64,000 nt of DNA from Shewanella sp. MBTL60-112-B2 (GCF_019655055.1 NZ_BPFA01000008.1:105651-169650); one strand, 5' to 3'. Shown: positions 17,978 to 29,118, numbered from the stretch's first letter. The notes: generated by a model from the letters alone, not told the origin. Translations and numbers: made by a program.

Positions 17978-18478
17978 CTACAGCACCTTATGGAATACAT
18001 TCACTTTATGGCCCATAAACTTGGCACGATTTCGTTCATGCATACCGATTTTACGTGCAACGCCTTCCGAGCCTTTATTACCAAGCAAAATTAGCGCGAT
18101 TGCCTCATTAATATCGTAATCTTTAAAACGCTCGAGTGCAGCTAACCCAGCCTCACAACCTATGCCCTGTCCCCAATATTGAGGTAAATATCGGTAACCC
18201 AGCTCAACTTCATTAAACTCTGTAATAAATGTCGGCCCACAAAAACCAATCACTTCACCGTCGGCTTTATGCTCTACAGCCCATCGACCATAGCCTCTTT
18301 CTTGATAACTTTTGCTGATGACATTTTCAAAGATCTGCTCAGCCTGGGCTATTGACGTCATTGGCTCGCCTGGAATAAAAGTTAAGACCTCAGGAATACT
18401 GTTCAACAAAAAGATAGCTCTGATATCTTTAGGCTCGAAATGACGCAAGATCAGCCTGTCAGTCTCGGTAATAATCAC
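17978..18478 (-). CDS. GNAT-family N-acetyltransferase (RimJ/RimL-like)
   Basis: 166 residues beginning MIITETDRLILRHFEPKD, the standard opening of the RimJ/RimL/spermidine-type GNAT group. The acetyl-CoA binding core is at ELGYRYLPQYWGQGIGCEA (motif A, Q-x-x-G-x-G/A), followed by an EAIALILLGNKGSEGVARKIGM segment. The acceptor cannot be told from sequence; protein N-termini, polyamines or small metabolites are all possible. ATG at 18478. Confidence 0.85.
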   Translation of the reverse strand: MIITETDRLILRHFEPKDIRAIFLLNSIPEVLTFIPGEPMTSIAQAEQIFENVISKSYQERGYGRWAVEHKADGEVIGFCGPTFITEFNEVELGYRYLPQYWGQGIGCEAGLAALERFKDYDINEAIALILLGNKGSEGVARKIGMHERNRAKFMGHKVNVFHKVL

Positions 18479-18630
18479 ATTTAACTCCTTTTATTCCCCT
18501 TCCTAATAACTCCACTAATATACGCGTATTTTGTTTAGTTTAGAAAGTATTAAAACATGTTTGCTTAAACGTCGCCGATAGCGTTCAATGAGTTGATACC
18601 GCAGTGAAGTCAGCAACAAAGGAATGCTTT

Positions 18631-20283
18631 ATGACTATTATGCAGAAGGTCTATTGGGTTATTGCAACCTTAGGAAACCTAATCGCCATCAATTACATGC
18701 TCAATAATACTGGCCTGTTCCCAAGCTTAGTACTGATGTTTACCCTTTTCTACACCGTTATTGGCTATTTCGATATATTCCATAGCCCACATACTCTTAA
18801 TCGCCTCTATCCGGTTGTAGCCTACCTGAGATATTTTTTGGAGTCTTACCGTGTCGAAATTCAGCAATACTTTATCGCCAATGACACTGAAGAGACGCCA
18901 TTTAATCGAGAACAACGCTCACTCGTCTATCAAAGAGCAAAAAATGTAAGAGACACCATCGCCTTTGGTACCCAACGAGATCTGTTAGAAGATAACTATC
19001 TAAGCCTCTGGCAGTCACTACACCCTAAAGAGATCCAAGAAACGGCCAAGCGAGTACTAATCGGCGGACCTGACTGCTTAAAGCCTTATCAAGCTTCATA
19101 TTTTAATATTTCAGCAATGAGTTTCGGCTCACTCAGTAGCAACGCTATAGAATCCCTCAACCTTGGCGCACTAAAAGCGGGTTGTTATCACAATACAGGT
19201 GAAGGCGGAGTGAGCCCTTATCATTTAAAGCACCAAGGCGATATTGTATGGCAAATAGGTTCGGGCCTTTTTGGTTGTCGTGATGAAAAAGGCAACTTTA
19301 ACCCCGAGAGCTTTCGCGCTATGGCAACACGCCCTCAAATAAAAATGATAGAGATAAAGCTAAGTCAAGGTGCAAAACCTGGCCATGGCGGCGTACTACC
19401 TAAAGCTAAAATAACCGATGAAATTGCAGCTATTCGTCATATACCAAAAGACAGAGACTGTGTCTCACCTGCCGTTAACCCAGAGTGTACAACTCCTAAA
19501 GACTTGCTAAATTTCGTTAAGAAGTTAAGAGATCTCAGCGAAGGTAAGCCCGTCGGTTTTAAACTTTGCGTCGGTAACCCTGTCGAATTCCTCGGGCTAT
19601 GTAAAGCTATGATTGAAACAGGGATCACCCCAGACTTTATAACTGTTGATGGCGCAGAGGGAGGGACAGGAGCTGCACCTGTTGAGTTTACTAACCGCTT
19701 AGGCATGATGTGCTTAGAAGCGGTATATTTCGTCCATAACGCCTTAGTTGGCGCAGGACTAAGAGATAATATTCGCATTATCGCATCGGGAAAAACAGCA
19801 TCCAGTTTCGACCTACTGGCCAAAATAGCAATGGGTGCCGATACAGTGAATGCGGCCAGAACTATGATGATGTCACTAGGCTGTATACAGTCAAGACACT
19901 GCAACACCAATATGTGCCCAACGGGTATCGCCACTCAAGATCCAGCAAGGAGTAAAGCAATCAATGTTAGCGAAAAAAGTGAGCGAGTTAAAAACTACCA
20001 CAAAAATACCCTCAATAGTTTCTTTGAACTAGTTGGTAGCATGGGACTCGATAGCCCGGATAAGCTTCAACCTCATATGCTTAAACGTCGCACTCCTTAT
20101 GGCTTGCTGATGTCTGTTGGCAGTTTAATCGAACCGCTTAAAGTGAACGATTTGCTCAACGAAAATGAACTTGCTGGACCTTGGAACAATTGGTGGCACA
20201 TGGCTCAGACTGAAGACTTCTATTCTGAAGATACCTACATACTCAGCCCAGCAGAGCTTTCACGAACCCATAAGCCCACATAA
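18631..20283 (+). CDS. FMN-binding glutamate synthase-family protein (GltB-core, membrane-anchored)
   Basis: About 550 residues. Two N-terminal hydrophobic segments (about 6-50) are followed by the FMN/[3Fe-4S] core of glutamate synthase: ISAMSFGSLSSNAIESL, HNTGEGGVSPYH, LSQGAKPGHGGVLP, TVDGAEGGTGAAP and the Cys cluster CIQSRHCNTNMCPTG. The glutaminase domain of real glutamate synthase is absent. Proteins of this type (Bacillus YerD-like) have no established reaction. The start is set at ATG 18631, six to eight bases after AAAGGA; a GTG at 18604 would be in frame but lacks a site. Monocistronic. Confidence 0.85.
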   Translation: MTIMQKVYWVIATLGNLIAINYMLNNTGLFPSLVLMFTLFYTVIGYFDIFHSPHTLNRLYPVVAYLRYFLESYRVEIQQYFIANDTEETPFNREQRSLVYQRAKNVRDTIAFGTQRDLLEDNYLSLWQSLHPKEIQETAKRVLIGGPDCLKPYQASYFNISAMSFGSLSSNAIESLNLGALKAGCYHNTGEGGVSPYHLKHQGDIVWQIGSGLFGCRDEKGNFNPESFRAMATRPQIKMIEIKLSQGAKPGHGGVLPKAKITDEIAAIRHIPKDRDCVSPAVNPECTTPKDLLNFVKKLRDLSEGKPVGFKLCVGNPVEFLGLCKAMIETGITPDFITVDGAEGGTGAAPVEFTNRLGMMCLEAVYFVHNALVGAGLRDNIRIIASGKTASSFDLLAKIAMGADTVNAARTMMMSLGCIQSRHCNTNMCPTGIATQDPARSKAINVSEKSERVKNYHKNTLNSFFELVGSMGLDSPDKLQPHMLKRRTPYGLLMSVGSLIEPLKVNDLLNENELAGPWNNWWHMAQTEDFYSEDTYILSPAELSRTHKPT

Positions 20284-20290
20284 GAACAAA

Positions 20291-21217
20291 TCAAGCCAAC
20301 AAGGTAAGCCACAAACTCATTGTAAACACTGACAGTACCGTAGACATCACTACGGTACTGGCTATAACAACTTGCTGAGCTTGTACCTGCATAGCAACCA
20401 GATAGGCATTTACCCCCAAAGGTGAAGCACTGAGCAACACCAACAATACTAACGGATCTCCCTCGACAGAAAATACAAATCGGCCAACACCGTACACACA
20501 CAAGGGCAAAAGTAGTAACTTAACCGCAGATGCTATCAATGCTAAATGCCAATCTTTAGCAATCTTATAAAATGATAAATTTGCCCCGAGTACAAACAGA
20601 GCACAGCTAAGAGCTGGCTCACTGAGTAAGTGTAAGCTATTGAATAAATTAATATCTAAGGGAAACTCAAATAAGTTTAAAATGAGACCTGCAGAGATAC
20701 TCAATACAATTGGGTTGAATATGATGCCTTTACTAAACTTCCAAGCACCTGCCCCATCATTATTCAGCTTCTTACTAAAAATAAAGGTTAATGAAAACAA
20801 TAAAGCACTATGAAAGGTAATAACAGCGAACACCTTACCCATCATCTGCTGGCCTAATGCGCCCACAATAACCGGCAAACCAACCAATATTGTATTAGAG
20901 TAACTACAACCTAATGCGTAAACGGCACTTTTACCTTTCCTGTCTGCATCCTTAGGGGTTAACCAGTAATAGAACCCTGCACTTAAACCAAAAACCGCAA
21001 TCACCGGCAGGTAGAAACTGCTTAAAACCGCGATATCAAAACTGGTTCGCAAGTCGGCTTGGTACATATTGATAAACAAAAAAGCGGGAATACTGATATA
21101 AAATGTAAAGAGACTAATACCTGCAATATGCTCTTTTGTAAATGGTCCCTTGGCTGTTAATAGGTATCCTAAACTTGCCATAAACAGTAACGGAAAAATA
21201 ATCGAAATCGTCGACAT
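20291..21217 (-). CDS. AEC (auxin efflux carrier)-family transporter
   Basis: About 308 residues with roughly ten hydrophobic segments, in two five-helix halves (for example SIIFPLLFMASLGYLL at the start, and FVLGANLSF then LALIASAVKLLLLPLCVY in the second half). This is the membrane-transport AEC family, whose bacterial members carry malonate, malate and similar anions; the substrate here is unknown. The preferred start is ATG 21217 (MSTISI) with AGGG 11 bases before it; the longer frame to 21262 adds a polar stretch. It converges on the GltB-like gene with only 7 bp between stops. Confidence 0.85.
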   Translation of the reverse strand: MSTISIIFPLLFMASLGYLLTAKGPFTKEHIAGISLFTFYISIPAFLFINMYQADLRTSFDIAVLSSFYLPVIAVFGLSAGFYYWLTPKDADRKGKSAVYALGCSYSNTILVGLPVIVGALGQQMMGKVFAVITFHSALLFSLTFIFSKKLNNDGAGAWKFSKGIIFNPIVLSISAGLILNLFEFPLDINLFNSLHLLSEPALSCALFVLGANLSFYKIAKDWHLALIASAVKLLLLPLCVYGVGRFVFSVEGDPLVLLVLLSASPLGVNAYLVAMQVQAQQVVIASTVVMSTVLSVFTMSLWLTLLA

Positions 21218-21472
21218 GAAGGTAAAGCCCTTGCTCTTCGGCAAATTAAAAATCGAATGCACTCATTTAAAGGCTGGCATAATAGCAGAATATGAAAAGG
21301 GTTTGTTAACAACAGGTGCGTCGGCTTAGCCAATAAAACAACCAAGCGTCAGGCAAAGCACATGAGCATGAGAAAAACCTGGTGGAGAAAAGCACTCCAC
21401 TAGACTCACTCTGAATTGAAAGCTTAAAGGCTCACAAAGACGTACCGGCTAGATAGACCTCCAGTCGAAGCC

Positions 21473-21781
21473 TTACTTATTAGAGATATTTAGCGGTATA
21501 ATATTGCAGAAAATTTCTTTTTCGAATTGCTGTTCCAACTGCTCACGCCAAGACTGCTTGTTGATTGGCACTAGGTAAAACTGCTCTCTTGACGTATCTG
21601 TGACGAACGCTAAGCCGTGACGCATTAGCTCAAAATGAATATCATTAACAAAGTCAGAAGAAAAATTTTGCCGACCCGTTAACTGGTTAATGTCACTTCG
21701 CGTAAGGGAAACCCCCTCTTTAAGACTCCCGAATCTCAACCTTAACCAATCGGAAAACTCCTTTGCACTGACCATAGACAT
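21473..21781 (-). CDS. Small hypothetical protein, 102 residues
   Basis: A soluble, charged protein without signal peptide or membrane segment. Its middle part (GVSLTRSDINQLTGRQNFSSDFVNDIHFELMRHGLAFV) reads like a small helical domain, possibly helix-turn-helix-like, followed by a strand (EQFYLVPI) and a helix. I do not recognise the family. ATG at 21781 with AGGTA 7 bases upstream; ATG at 21775 is an alternative. It lies between the AEC gene and the suc operon end, with about 250 bp on each side that contain no other gene. Confidence 0.65.
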   Translation of the reverse strand: MSMVSAKEFSDWLRLRFGSLKEGVSLTRSDINQLTGRQNFSSDFVNDIHFELMRHGLAFVTDTSREQFYLVPINKQSWREQLEQQFEKEIFCNIIPLNISNK

Positions 21782-21993
21782 AAAAAATACCTACAAGTTC
21801 CCTATAGATAAATTAGGTATAACAGATTGTTAACAGTCCGCCATTTTTTTGACCCAATATGCTCTTTTTATCGCCAAATGGTCTAGGGAAATAAAATAAC
21901 ACCACATTAAACTCTAAAAATAGATCTCCAAAACTTCAAAACTAGACTTATGCCTTGCATCACATCCGTACAAAACAACTTTTTTTAACCAAT

Positions 21994-22020
21994 AAAAAAG
22001 GCGCTATAAGCGCCTTTTTG
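21994..22020 (-). terminator. Terminator of the suc operon
   Basis: Stem GGCGCT / AGCGCC with short loop flanked by A6 (T-run on the minus strand), 15-20 bases after the sucD stop. The short distance leaves no room for an SdhX-type 3' UTR small RNA. Confidence 0.9.
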
Positions 22021-22034
22021 AAACAAGCTTGGAA

Positions 22035-22907
22035 TTACCAGCCAGTTTTAGTGCGTAATGCCTTACCGATATCAGCAAGTGAACGAACAGTCGTTACGCC
22101 TGCAGCTTCTAGCGCTGCAAACTTATCTTCTGCCGTACCTTTACCACCAGCGATAATTGCACCAGCATGGCCCATACGCTTGCCTTCAGGTGCAGTAACA
22201 CCAGCAATGTATGAAACAACTGGCTTAGTTACGTTAGCCTTGATGTATTCAGCGGCTTCCTCTTCAGCTGTACCACCAATTTCACCAATCATTACGATTG
22301 CTTCAGTTAGCGGATCGTTTTGGAACATTTCCAAAACGTCGATGAAGTTAGTACCAGGAATTGGGTCACCACCAATACCAACACAAGTTGATTGGCCGAA
22401 ACCTTCGTCTGTAGTTTGCTTAACCGCTTCGTACGTTAATGTACCAGAGCGAGAAACAATACCGACTTTACCAGGCTTGTGGATGTGACCAGGCATGATA
22501 CCAATCTTACATTCACCCGGAGTGATAACACCTGGGCAGTTTGGACCAATCATGCGAACGCCAGTTTCTTCAAGCTTAACTTTAACTTGTAGCATATCTA
22601 GCGTTGGGATCCCTTCTGTAATACAAACGATTAGCTCGATGCCACCGTCGATTGCTTCAAGGATTGCATCTTTACAGAAAGGTGCTGGTACGTAGATAAC
22701 TGAAGCTGTTGCGCCAGTCACTTCTACCGCGTCTTTAACAGTATTAAATACTGGAAGACCTAGGTGAATTTGACCACCTTTTCCTGGAGAAACACCACCA
22801 ACCATCTTTGTGCCGTAAGCGATAGCTTGCTCAGAGTGGAACGTACCTTGACCGCCAGTGAAACCCTGACAGATAACTTTGGTATCTTTGTTAATTAATA
22901 CAGACAT
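22035..22907 (-). CDS. sucD: Succinyl-CoA synthetase alpha subunit
   Basis: 290 residues. The N-terminal CoA-binding domain ([24 protein letters not shown]) and the phosphorylated active-site histidine in [16 protein letters not shown] (about residue 246) are intact. With SucC it converts succinyl-CoA to succinate with nucleotide triphosphate formation. Its ATG overlaps the sucC stop by one base (TAATG), so the subunits are translationally coupled. Confidence 0.97.
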   Translation of the reverse strand: MSVLINKDTKVICQGFTGGQGTFHSEQAIAYGTKMVGGVSPGKGGQIHLGLPVFNTVKDAVEVTGATASVIYVPAPFCKDAILEAIDGGIELIVCITEGIPTLDMLQVKVKLEETGVRMIGPNCPGVITPGECKIGIMPGHIHKPGKVGIVSRSGTLTYEAVKQTTDEGFGQSTCVGIGGDPIPGTNFIDVLEMFQNDPLTEAIVMIGEIGGTAEEEAAEYIKANVTKPVVSYIAGVTAPEGKRMGHAGAIIAGGKGTAEDKFAALEAAGVTTVRSLADIGKALRTKTGW

Positions 22908-24073
22908 TATTTGCCCTCCGCAGCTTTAACAACTTGCTCAGCCGCGTCAGTTAGACTTGTAGCAGCGATAATATCTAGATCAGAGTTAGCTAGAACTTCA
23001 CGACCTAGATCAGCGTTAGTACCTTCTAAACGAACAACTACAGGTACTTGTACACCGACTTCTTTAACTGCGCCAATGATGCCTTCAGCAATCATGTCAC
23101 AACGAACGATACCGCCAAAGATGTTCACAAGAACAGCCTTCACGTTTGAATCAGACAAGATGATCTTGAATGCTTCAGCTACACGCTCTTTTGTTGCTCC
23201 GCCGCCTACGTCGAGGAAGTTAGCTGGCTTGCCACCGTGTAGGTTTACGATATCCATCGTACCCATAGCAAGGCCCGCACCGTTAACCATGCAGCCAACG
23301 TTTCCGTCTAGTGCAACATAGTTAAGCTCGAACTTAGCTGCGTGAGCTTCACGTGCATCATCTTGTGATGGATCGTGCATTTCACGAATTTTTGGTTGAC
23401 GGAACAAAGCGTTGCCATCAATACCAATCTTGCCATCAAGACAGTGGATGTTGCCTTCGTCAGTGATAACAAGTGGGTTGATTTCAAGTAGCGCGAAATC
23501 ATGATCTTCGAACATTTTCGCTAAGCCCATAAAGACTTTAGTGAACTGCTTCATTTGAGTCGGGTTAAGACCCAACTTAAAGCCAAGATCACGAGCCTGG
23601 TATGGTTGAGGGCCAGTAAGCGGATCGATGATTGCTTTGTGGATCAACTCTGGCGTTTCTTCAGCCACAGTTTCAATTTCCACGCCACCTTCAGTAGATG
23701 CCATAAATACAACGCGACGTGTTGCACGGTCAACTACTGCACCAAGGTACAATTCATTTGCGATATCAGTACAGCTTTCTACTAAAATTTTAGCAACTGG
23801 CTGACCTTTCTCATCAGTTTGATAAGTAACAAGGTTCTTACCTAACCAATGTTCAGCAAATGCTCTGATCTCTTCTTTATCGCCTGTGACTTTAACGCCA
23901 CCTGCTTTACCACGGCCGCCAGCGTGTACTTGACACTTAACAACCCACATATCACCGCCAATATGTCCTGCTGCTTCAACTGCTTCTTGGGCAGTATCAC
24001 ATGCAAAACCTTCTGACACTGGTAAACCATATTCGGCAAATAGGGCTTTTGCCTGATATTCATGCAAATTCAT
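22907..24073 (-). CDS. sucC: Succinyl-CoA synthetase beta subunit
   Basis: 388 residues, standard length. ATP-grasp N-terminal half ([35 protein letters not shown]) and the C-terminal CoA-ligase half with [13 protein letters not shown]. It forms the alpha-beta enzyme with SucD. Third gene of sucABCD; 78 bp after sucB. Confidence 0.97.
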   Translation of the reverse strand: MNLHEYQAKALFAEYGLPVSEGFACDTAQEAVEAAGHIGGDMWVVKCQVHAGGRGKAGGVKVTGDKEEIRAFAEHWLGKNLVTYQTDEKGQPVAKILVESCTDIANELYLGAVVDRATRRVVFMASTEGGVEIETVAEETPELIHKAIIDPLTGPQPYQARDLGFKLGLNPTQMKQFTKVFMGLAKMFEDHDFALLEINPLVITDEGNIHCLDGKIGIDGNALFRQPKIREMHDPSQDDAREAHAAKFELNYVALDGNVGCMVNGAGLAMGTMDIVNLHGGKPANFLDVGGGATKERVAEAFKIILSDSNVKAVLVNIFGGIVRCDMIAEGIIGAVKEVGVQVPVVVRLEGTNADLGREVLANSDLDIIAATSLTDAAEQVVKAAEGK

Positions 24074-24151
24074 GATGATCTATCCATTATACTTCTTATG
24101 TATTTCAGCAGGCCCAAATAGGCCTGCAACTAGGGTATTGTCTGTCTTGAC

Positions 24152-25348
24152 TTAAAGGTCAAGAAGCAGACGAGTTGGATCTTCAAGGAAGTCTTTAATA
24201 GCAACCAAGTAACCAACTGATTCACGTCCATCTACAATACGGTGATCGTAAGAAAGTGCGAGGTACATCATAGGCAGGATTTCAACCTGACCATTAACTG
24301 CCATAGGGCGATCTTTTATGGCATGCATGCCTAAAATCGCGCTTTGTGGCAAATTCAAGATTGGCGTTGACATCAATGAGCCAAAAACACCACCGTTAGT
24401 CACGGTGAAGTTACCGCCAGTCATATCTTCAACGGTTAACTTACCGTCACGGCCTTTAATGGCTAATTCACGAACATTACGCTCGATATCGGCAAGGCTC
24501 ATTTTGTCGGTATCACGTAGTACTGGTGTTACCAAACCGCGCGGAGTTGATACTGCGATACTCACATCAAAGTAGTTATGGTAAACAATATCATCACCGT
24601 CGATTGACGCGTTCACTTCAGGGAAGCGCTTAAGTGCTTCGGTAACCGCTTTCACGTAGAAAGACATGAAACCTAGGCGAATACCATGGCGCTTCTCGAA
24701 AACCTCTTGATATTGCTTACGAATATCCATGATTGGCTTCATGTTAACTTCGTTAAACGTTGTTAGCATGGCCGTAGAGTTTTTCGCTTCAAGCAAGCGG
24801 TTAGCAATCGTCTTACGAAGACGCGTCATTGGTACGCGCTTTTCGCTACGTTCAGCAAGTGGTGCTACTGCTGCTGGCGCTGAAGCACTTGCAGGCGCAG
24901 CTGCAGGTTTGTTCTTAACAAACGCTTCAACGTCTTCTTTAGTGATACGACCACCAACGCCTGTGCCTTTAACTGCATTAGCATCAACGTTATGCTCTGC
25001 AATTAGACGACGAACTGATGGGCTCAGTGCATCATTTGACTCATCTGCAGTTTCGCCTGCTGGCGCTACGGCTTCAGCTTGTGCTTTAGTGACTTCTTGA
25101 CCCGCTACTGCGCCAGCAACAAAGCTTGCAATCACAGCTTCGCCAAGAACAGTGTCACCTTCTTCGGCTAAGAATGCCGAGATCTGACCATCTTCAGGGG
25201 CAACAACTTCAAGTACGACTTTATCAGTTTCAATATCAACAAGGATTTGATCACGAGAAACTTGCTCGCCAGCTTGAACATGCCAAGTAGCAATGGTTGC
25301 ATCTGCAACTGATTCTGGCAGTACGGGTACCTTAATTTCGATACTCAT
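24152..25348 (-). CDS. sucB: 2-oxoglutarate dehydrogenase E2 (dihydrolipoyl succinyltransferase)
   Basis: 398 residues: one lipoyl domain (lipoylated lysine in [11 protein letters not shown], about residue 43), an Ala/Pro linker, the E3-binding domain ([33 protein letters not shown]) and the catalytic domain ending in the acyltransferase motif [11 protein letters not shown]. Core of the 2-oxoglutarate dehydrogenase complex together with SucA. No E3 (lpd) gene is in the window. 32 bp after sucA. Confidence 0.97.
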   Translation of the reverse strand: MSIEIKVPVLPESVADATIATWHVQAGEQVSRDQILVDIETDKVVLEVVAPEDGQISAFLAEEGDTVLGEAVIASFVAGAVAGQEVTKAQAEAVAPAGETADESNDALSPSVRRLIAEHNVDANAVKGTGVGGRITKEDVEAFVKNKPAAAPASASAPAAVAPLAERSEKRVPMTRLRKTIANRLLEAKNSTAMLTTFNEVNMKPIMDIRKQYQEVFEKRHGIRLGFMSFYVKAVTEALKRFPEVNASIDGDDIVYHNYFDVSIAVSTPRGLVTPVLRDTDKMSLADIERNVRELAIKGRDGKLTVEDMTGGNFTVTNGGVFGSLMSTPILNLPQSAILGMHAIKDRPMAVNGQVEILPMMYLALSYDHRIVDGRESVGYLVAIKDFLEDPTRLLLDL

Positions 25349-25380
25349 GGATTACGATCCTTTTTATAAATGTTCTATTA

Positions 25381-28203
25381 CTACAGCTTTAATGCACTGT
25401 TGATTAATGATTCTTGTTGCTGAGCATGCAATGCAGGGTAACCACATGCTGGTGCAGCTGAGGCTTCACGACCGGCATAGCTTAACTGAGCTCCGGCCGG
25501 AATGACGCTCCAGAAATGGTGCTGACTACAATACCAAGCACCTTGGTTTTGTGGCTCTTCTTGGCACCAAACGAAATCTTTTACATGGCTATATTCAGCA
25601 AGCGCTGCTGCGGCTTCTTCGTGTGGGAACGGGTACAATTGTTCAACACGAATGAGTGCAACATTCTCTAAGCCTTCTTTACGGCGACGTTCAAGTAGCT
25701 CAAAATAAACTTTTCCGCTACAGAATACGACTCTATCGACTTTACTTGCATTTAATTCATCAACTTCACCGATGATATTTTGGAATGAGCCTTCAGCGAG
25801 CTCCTCCAAGCTTGATACGGCTAATGGATGACGCAGTAAAGACTTAGGTGACATAACCACAAGTGGACGACGCATAGGACGTACAACCTGACGACGCAGC
25901 ATGTGGTAAACCTGTGCTGGAGTCGATGGCACACACACTTGCATGTTGTGGTTAGCACAAAGCTGTAAGAATCGCTCTAGACGTGCACTTGAGTGCTCAG
26001 GGCCTTGGCCTTCATAACCGTGTGGTAACAGCATAGTTAGACCACATAAACGGCCCCACTTCTGCTCACCCGATGATAAGAACTGGTCAATAACAACTTG
26101 AGCACAGTTAGCAAAGTCACCAAACTGCGCTTCCCATAGCGTCAATCCGCCCGGTTCAGCTGTCGCATAACCATACTCAAACGCTAATACTGACGCTTCA
26201 GACAATACTGAGTCGGTAATATCGATTGGGCCTTGCTCATCGGCAATGTTACGCAGTGGCATATAAGCTGTTGCGTCATTTTGATTATGCAGCACCGCGT
26301 GACGGTGGAAGAAGGTACCACGGCCTGAATCTTGACCCGTTATACGAATACGCTTCTTGTCTTCAAGAATCGACGCATAAGCCAAGGTCTCGGCAAACCC
26401 CCAATCGAGTAGCTTCTCACCAGACGCCATTGCTAGGCGGTCTTTGTAGATTTTCGCTACTCGTGACTGCAACTTGTGACTTTCAGGCACGTAGCTAATT
26501 TTGTCAGCTAACTGCTTAATGCGCTCTATCGGCATCTCGGCTTGATATGCATCATTCCAATCGGCGCCGATATATGGACTCCAATCGACTGAGTGCAATG
26601 TCATTGGGCGCCATTCTTTAACAACGCAATCACCGCCATCTAGTGCATCACGGTAATCGTTCACCATAGAAGTAACTTCATCGCTACCGAGTGCATTTTC
26701 AGCAATCAGTCTGTCGGCATAGATTTTTCTTGGTGTTGGATGCTTCTTGATTTTGGCGTACATCAATGGCTGAGTAGCACTCGGCTCATCGGCTTCGTTA
26801 TGACCATGGCGGCGATAACAAACCAAATCAATCACTACGTCACGCTTAAACTCGTTGCGGTAATCAACCGCAAGTTGCGACACAAACGCTACCGCTTCTG
26901 GGTCATCAGCATTGACGTGGAAAATCGGAGCCTGAACCATCTTAGCGATATCGGTACAGTACTCAGTAGAGCGCACATCTTCAGTTAAGTTAGTGGTGAA
27001 ACCCACTTGGTTGTTAACCACGATGCGGATACTGCCGCCAACTTTAAAGCCACGAGTTTGTGACATGTTAAAAGTTTCTTGCACAATACCCTGACCAGTA
27101 ATCGCCGAGTCACCATGAATGGTAATAGGCATGACTTGCAGACCCGTATCGCAACCACGACGGTCAAGACGAGCACGCACAGAACCAATAACCACTGGAT
27201 TAACAATTTCTAGATGAGATGGGTTAAAGGCGAGTGCTAGGTGAACGTTGCCACCTGGCGTTTCGAAATCAGACGAGAAACCTTGGTGATATTTAACGTC
27301 ACCTGAGCCATTTAGCTCATCGCTGTGCTTGCCAGCGAATTCGTCAAACAATTCTGATGGCTTCTTACCCAGAATGTTTACCAGTACGTTTAAGCGACCG
27401 CGGTGGGCCATACCGATAACGACTTCTTTGGTACCCGCATCGCCAGCGCGATAGATGATTTCACGCATCATAGGAACGAGCGCATCGCCACCTTCTAATG
27501 AGAAGCGCTTTGCACCTGGGAACTTAGCACCTAGGTATTTTTCCATACCTTCTGCAGCGTTAAGTCCTTCTAGAATTCGAGTCTTATCTTCTTTCGAGTA
27601 ATTTGCAGCACCGAGAGAAGGTTCGAGACGTTGCTGGAGCCAACGTTTCTCATCGGTGTCAGTAATGTGCATATACTCTGCACCGATAGAACCACAGTAG
27701 GTGGCCTTAAGTGCTTTAACTAAGTCCACCAGCTTCATGGTTTCGCCACCATGAGCAAATGAACCCGTGTTAAATTGACGCTGCATATCATCACTGTCTA
27801 AGCCATGAAATGCTGGATCTAATTCAGACACCTTGTCACGCTTCCAAATATCAAGCGGATCTAAGTTGGCATTCTGATGACCGCGGAAACGGTGAGCGTT
27901 AATTAACTGTAGGACTTTCACTTGTTTTGCATCGACTTCAGGATCGGTCACCTTAGGTGAACCTTTCTGACGTCCTTCTAATGCAAGACTACGAAAATAG
28001 TCGCGTACTTTAGAGTGGGCAGCTTCTGGTACATCAACCGATGTGCCATTAACTAGAGGGAGGTTATCAAACACGACACGCCAGTCTTCAGTTACCGACT
28101 GCGGATCTTCTTGATAGGCTTCATACATCTCTTCTACATAGGTCGAGTTCGCACCATTGAGATGAGACGATTCGAGCCAGGCTTTCATGATGCCTTGGTG
28201 CAT
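25381..28203 (-). CDS. sucA: 2-oxoglutarate dehydrogenase E1
   Basis: 940-residue thiamine-diphosphate enzyme decarboxylating 2-oxoglutarate. Landmarks: MAHRGRLNVLVNILGK, HGDSAITGQGIVQETFNMS, HVNADDPEAV and the C-terminal VWCQEEPQNQGAW. I place the start at ATG 28203 (MHQGIM), with AAAGGAATAGAA in front, rather than the TTG fifteen bases upstream. Separated from sdhB by about 200 bp with a clear terminator, so sucABCD has its own promoter or partial read-through from sdh. Confidence 0.96.
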   Translation of the reverse strand: MHQGIMKAWLESSHLNGANSTYVEEMYEAYQEDPQSVTEDWRVVFDNLPLVNGTSVDVPEAAHSKVRDYFRSLALEGRQKGSPKVTDPEVDAKQVKVLQLINAHRFRGHQNANLDPLDIWKRDKVSELDPAFHGLDSDDMQRQFNTGSFAHGGETMKLVDLVKALKATYCGSIGAEYMHITDTDEKRWLQQRLEPSLGAANYSKEDKTRILEGLNAAEGMEKYLGAKFPGAKRFSLEGGDALVPMMREIIYRAGDAGTKEVVIGMAHRGRLNVLVNILGKKPSELFDEFAGKHSDELNGSGDVKYHQGFSSDFETPGGNVHLALAFNPSHLEIVNPVVIGSVRARLDRRGCDTGLQVMPITIHGDSAITGQGIVQETFNMSQTRGFKVGGSIRIVVNNQVGFTTNLTEDVRSTEYCTDIAKMVQAPIFHVNADDPEAVAFVSQLAVDYRNEFKRDVVIDLVCYRRHGHNEADEPSATQPLMYAKIKKHPTPRKIYADRLIAENALGSDEVTSMVNDYRDALDGGDCVVKEWRPMTLHSVDWSPYIGADWNDAYQAEMPIERIKQLADKISYVPESHKLQSRVAKIYKDRLAMASGEKLLDWGFAETLAYASILEDKKRIRITGQDSGRGTFFHRHAVLHNQNDATAYMPLRNIADEQGPIDITDSVLSEASVLAFEYGYATAEPGGLTLWEAQFGDFANCAQVVIDQFLSSGEQKWGRLCGLTMLLPHGYEGQGPEHSSARLERFLQLCANHNMQVCVPSTPAQVYHMLRRQVVRPMRRPLVVMSPKSLLRHPLAVSSLEELAEGSFQNIIGEVDELNASKVDRVVFCSGKVYFELLERRRKEGLENVALIRVEQLYPFPHEEAAAALAEYSHVKDFVWCQEEPQNQGAWYCSQHHFWSVIPAGAQLSYAGREASAAPACGYPALHAQQQESLINSALKL

Positions 28204-28338
28204 TTCTATTCCTTTCAAACTGTATACACTTGCTTAGCCAAAGTCATAAATACAGATAGTTTGAGCTAGCCCAAATTTTCTGTAATCTCTGTAGCCCCTA
28301 GAGTTCCAGATTATCGTTATATTCGTCTTCCATGACAC

Positions 28339-28372
28339 AAAAAAGAGCCACTCTCCACAGGGAAAGTGACTC
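28339..28372 (-). terminator. Terminator between sdhB and sucA
   Basis: Stem GAGTCACTTTCC / GGAGAGTGGCTC (one G-U pair and one T-G mismatch) followed by T6 on the minus strand. It likely limits sdh read-through into suc. Confidence 0.8.
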
Positions 28373-28410
28373 ATATAGAGCTATATCAATATCGGCTCTT
28401 GGTACTGCAT

Positions 28411-29118
28411 TTAAACGGCTCTCTTCAGAAGCATAGACTTAATGTGTCCAATTGCTTTTGTCGGATTTAGCCCTTTAGGACAAACGTCAACGCAGTTCAT
28501 GATGCCGTGGCAGCGGAACACACTGTACGCATCATCGAGCCCAGATAGACGCTCTTCGGTCGCAGTATCGCGGCTATCGATCAAGAAGCGATAAGCATGC
28601 AGCAAACCACTTGGACCGATGAACTTGTCTGGATTCCACCAGAACGAAGGACAAGCCGTAGAACAACATGCACACATGATGCACTCATAAAGTCCATCTA
28701 AATGCTCACGCTCTTCTGGTGATTGCAGATGTTCACGCGCAGGCGTTTTCTCATCGTTAATCAAGAAAGGCTTAATCTTTTCATACTGGGTATAGAACTG
28801 AGTTAGGTCAACAATCAAATCACGTACTACAGGCATACCTGGTAGTGGACGGATTTCAATCTTTTTACCTTTGAAAGTAGAAACAGGCGTAATACACGCA
28901 AGACCGTTTTTACCATTCATGTTGATACCATCACTACCACATACACCTTCACGGCATGAACGTCTAAACGCCAGTGTTGGGTCTAACTCTTTTAGCTTAA
29001 GCAGTGCATCAAGGACCATCATGTCGGTGCCTTCATCCACTTCTAAGCTGTAATCCTTCATGTACGGCTTAGTGTCTACATCAGGATTGTAGCGATAAAC
29101 TGCAAATTCCAATTTCAT
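28411..29118 (-). CDS. sdhB: Succinate dehydrogenase iron-sulfur subunit
   Basis: 235 residues. The [2Fe-2S] ligands lie in CREGVCGSDG and the later GLAC; the [4Fe-4S] and [3Fe-4S] clusters in CIMCACCSTACP, CHGIMNCVDVCP. It passes electrons from SdhA to the quinone site at SdhCD. Thirteen bases after sdhA; ATG at 29118 has GGAGAAGACCCG upstream. Confidence 0.97.
   Translation of the reverse strand: MKLEFAVYRYNPDVDTKPYMKDYSLEVDEGTDMMVLDALLKLKELDPTLAFRRSCREGVCGSDGINMNGKNGLACITPVSTFKGKKIEIRPLPGMPVVRDLIVDLTQFYTQYEKIKPFLINDEKTPAREHLQSPEEREHLDGLYECIMCACCSTACPSFWWNPDKFIGPSGLLHAYRFLIDSRDTATEERLSGLDDAYSVFRCHGIMNCVDVCPKGLNPTKAIGHIKSMLLKRAV

Noticed and set aside
19437..19934. 165-codon minus-strand frame
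   Set aside because: Antisense to the GltB-like gene core, which has clear conserved motifs on the plus strand.
21389..21407. GTGGAG/CTCCAC hairpin as a terminator
   Set aside because: No T-run on either strand and short arms.
21955..22488. 177-codon plus-strand frame
   Set aside because: Antisense to sucD, a clear shadow of its codon structure.
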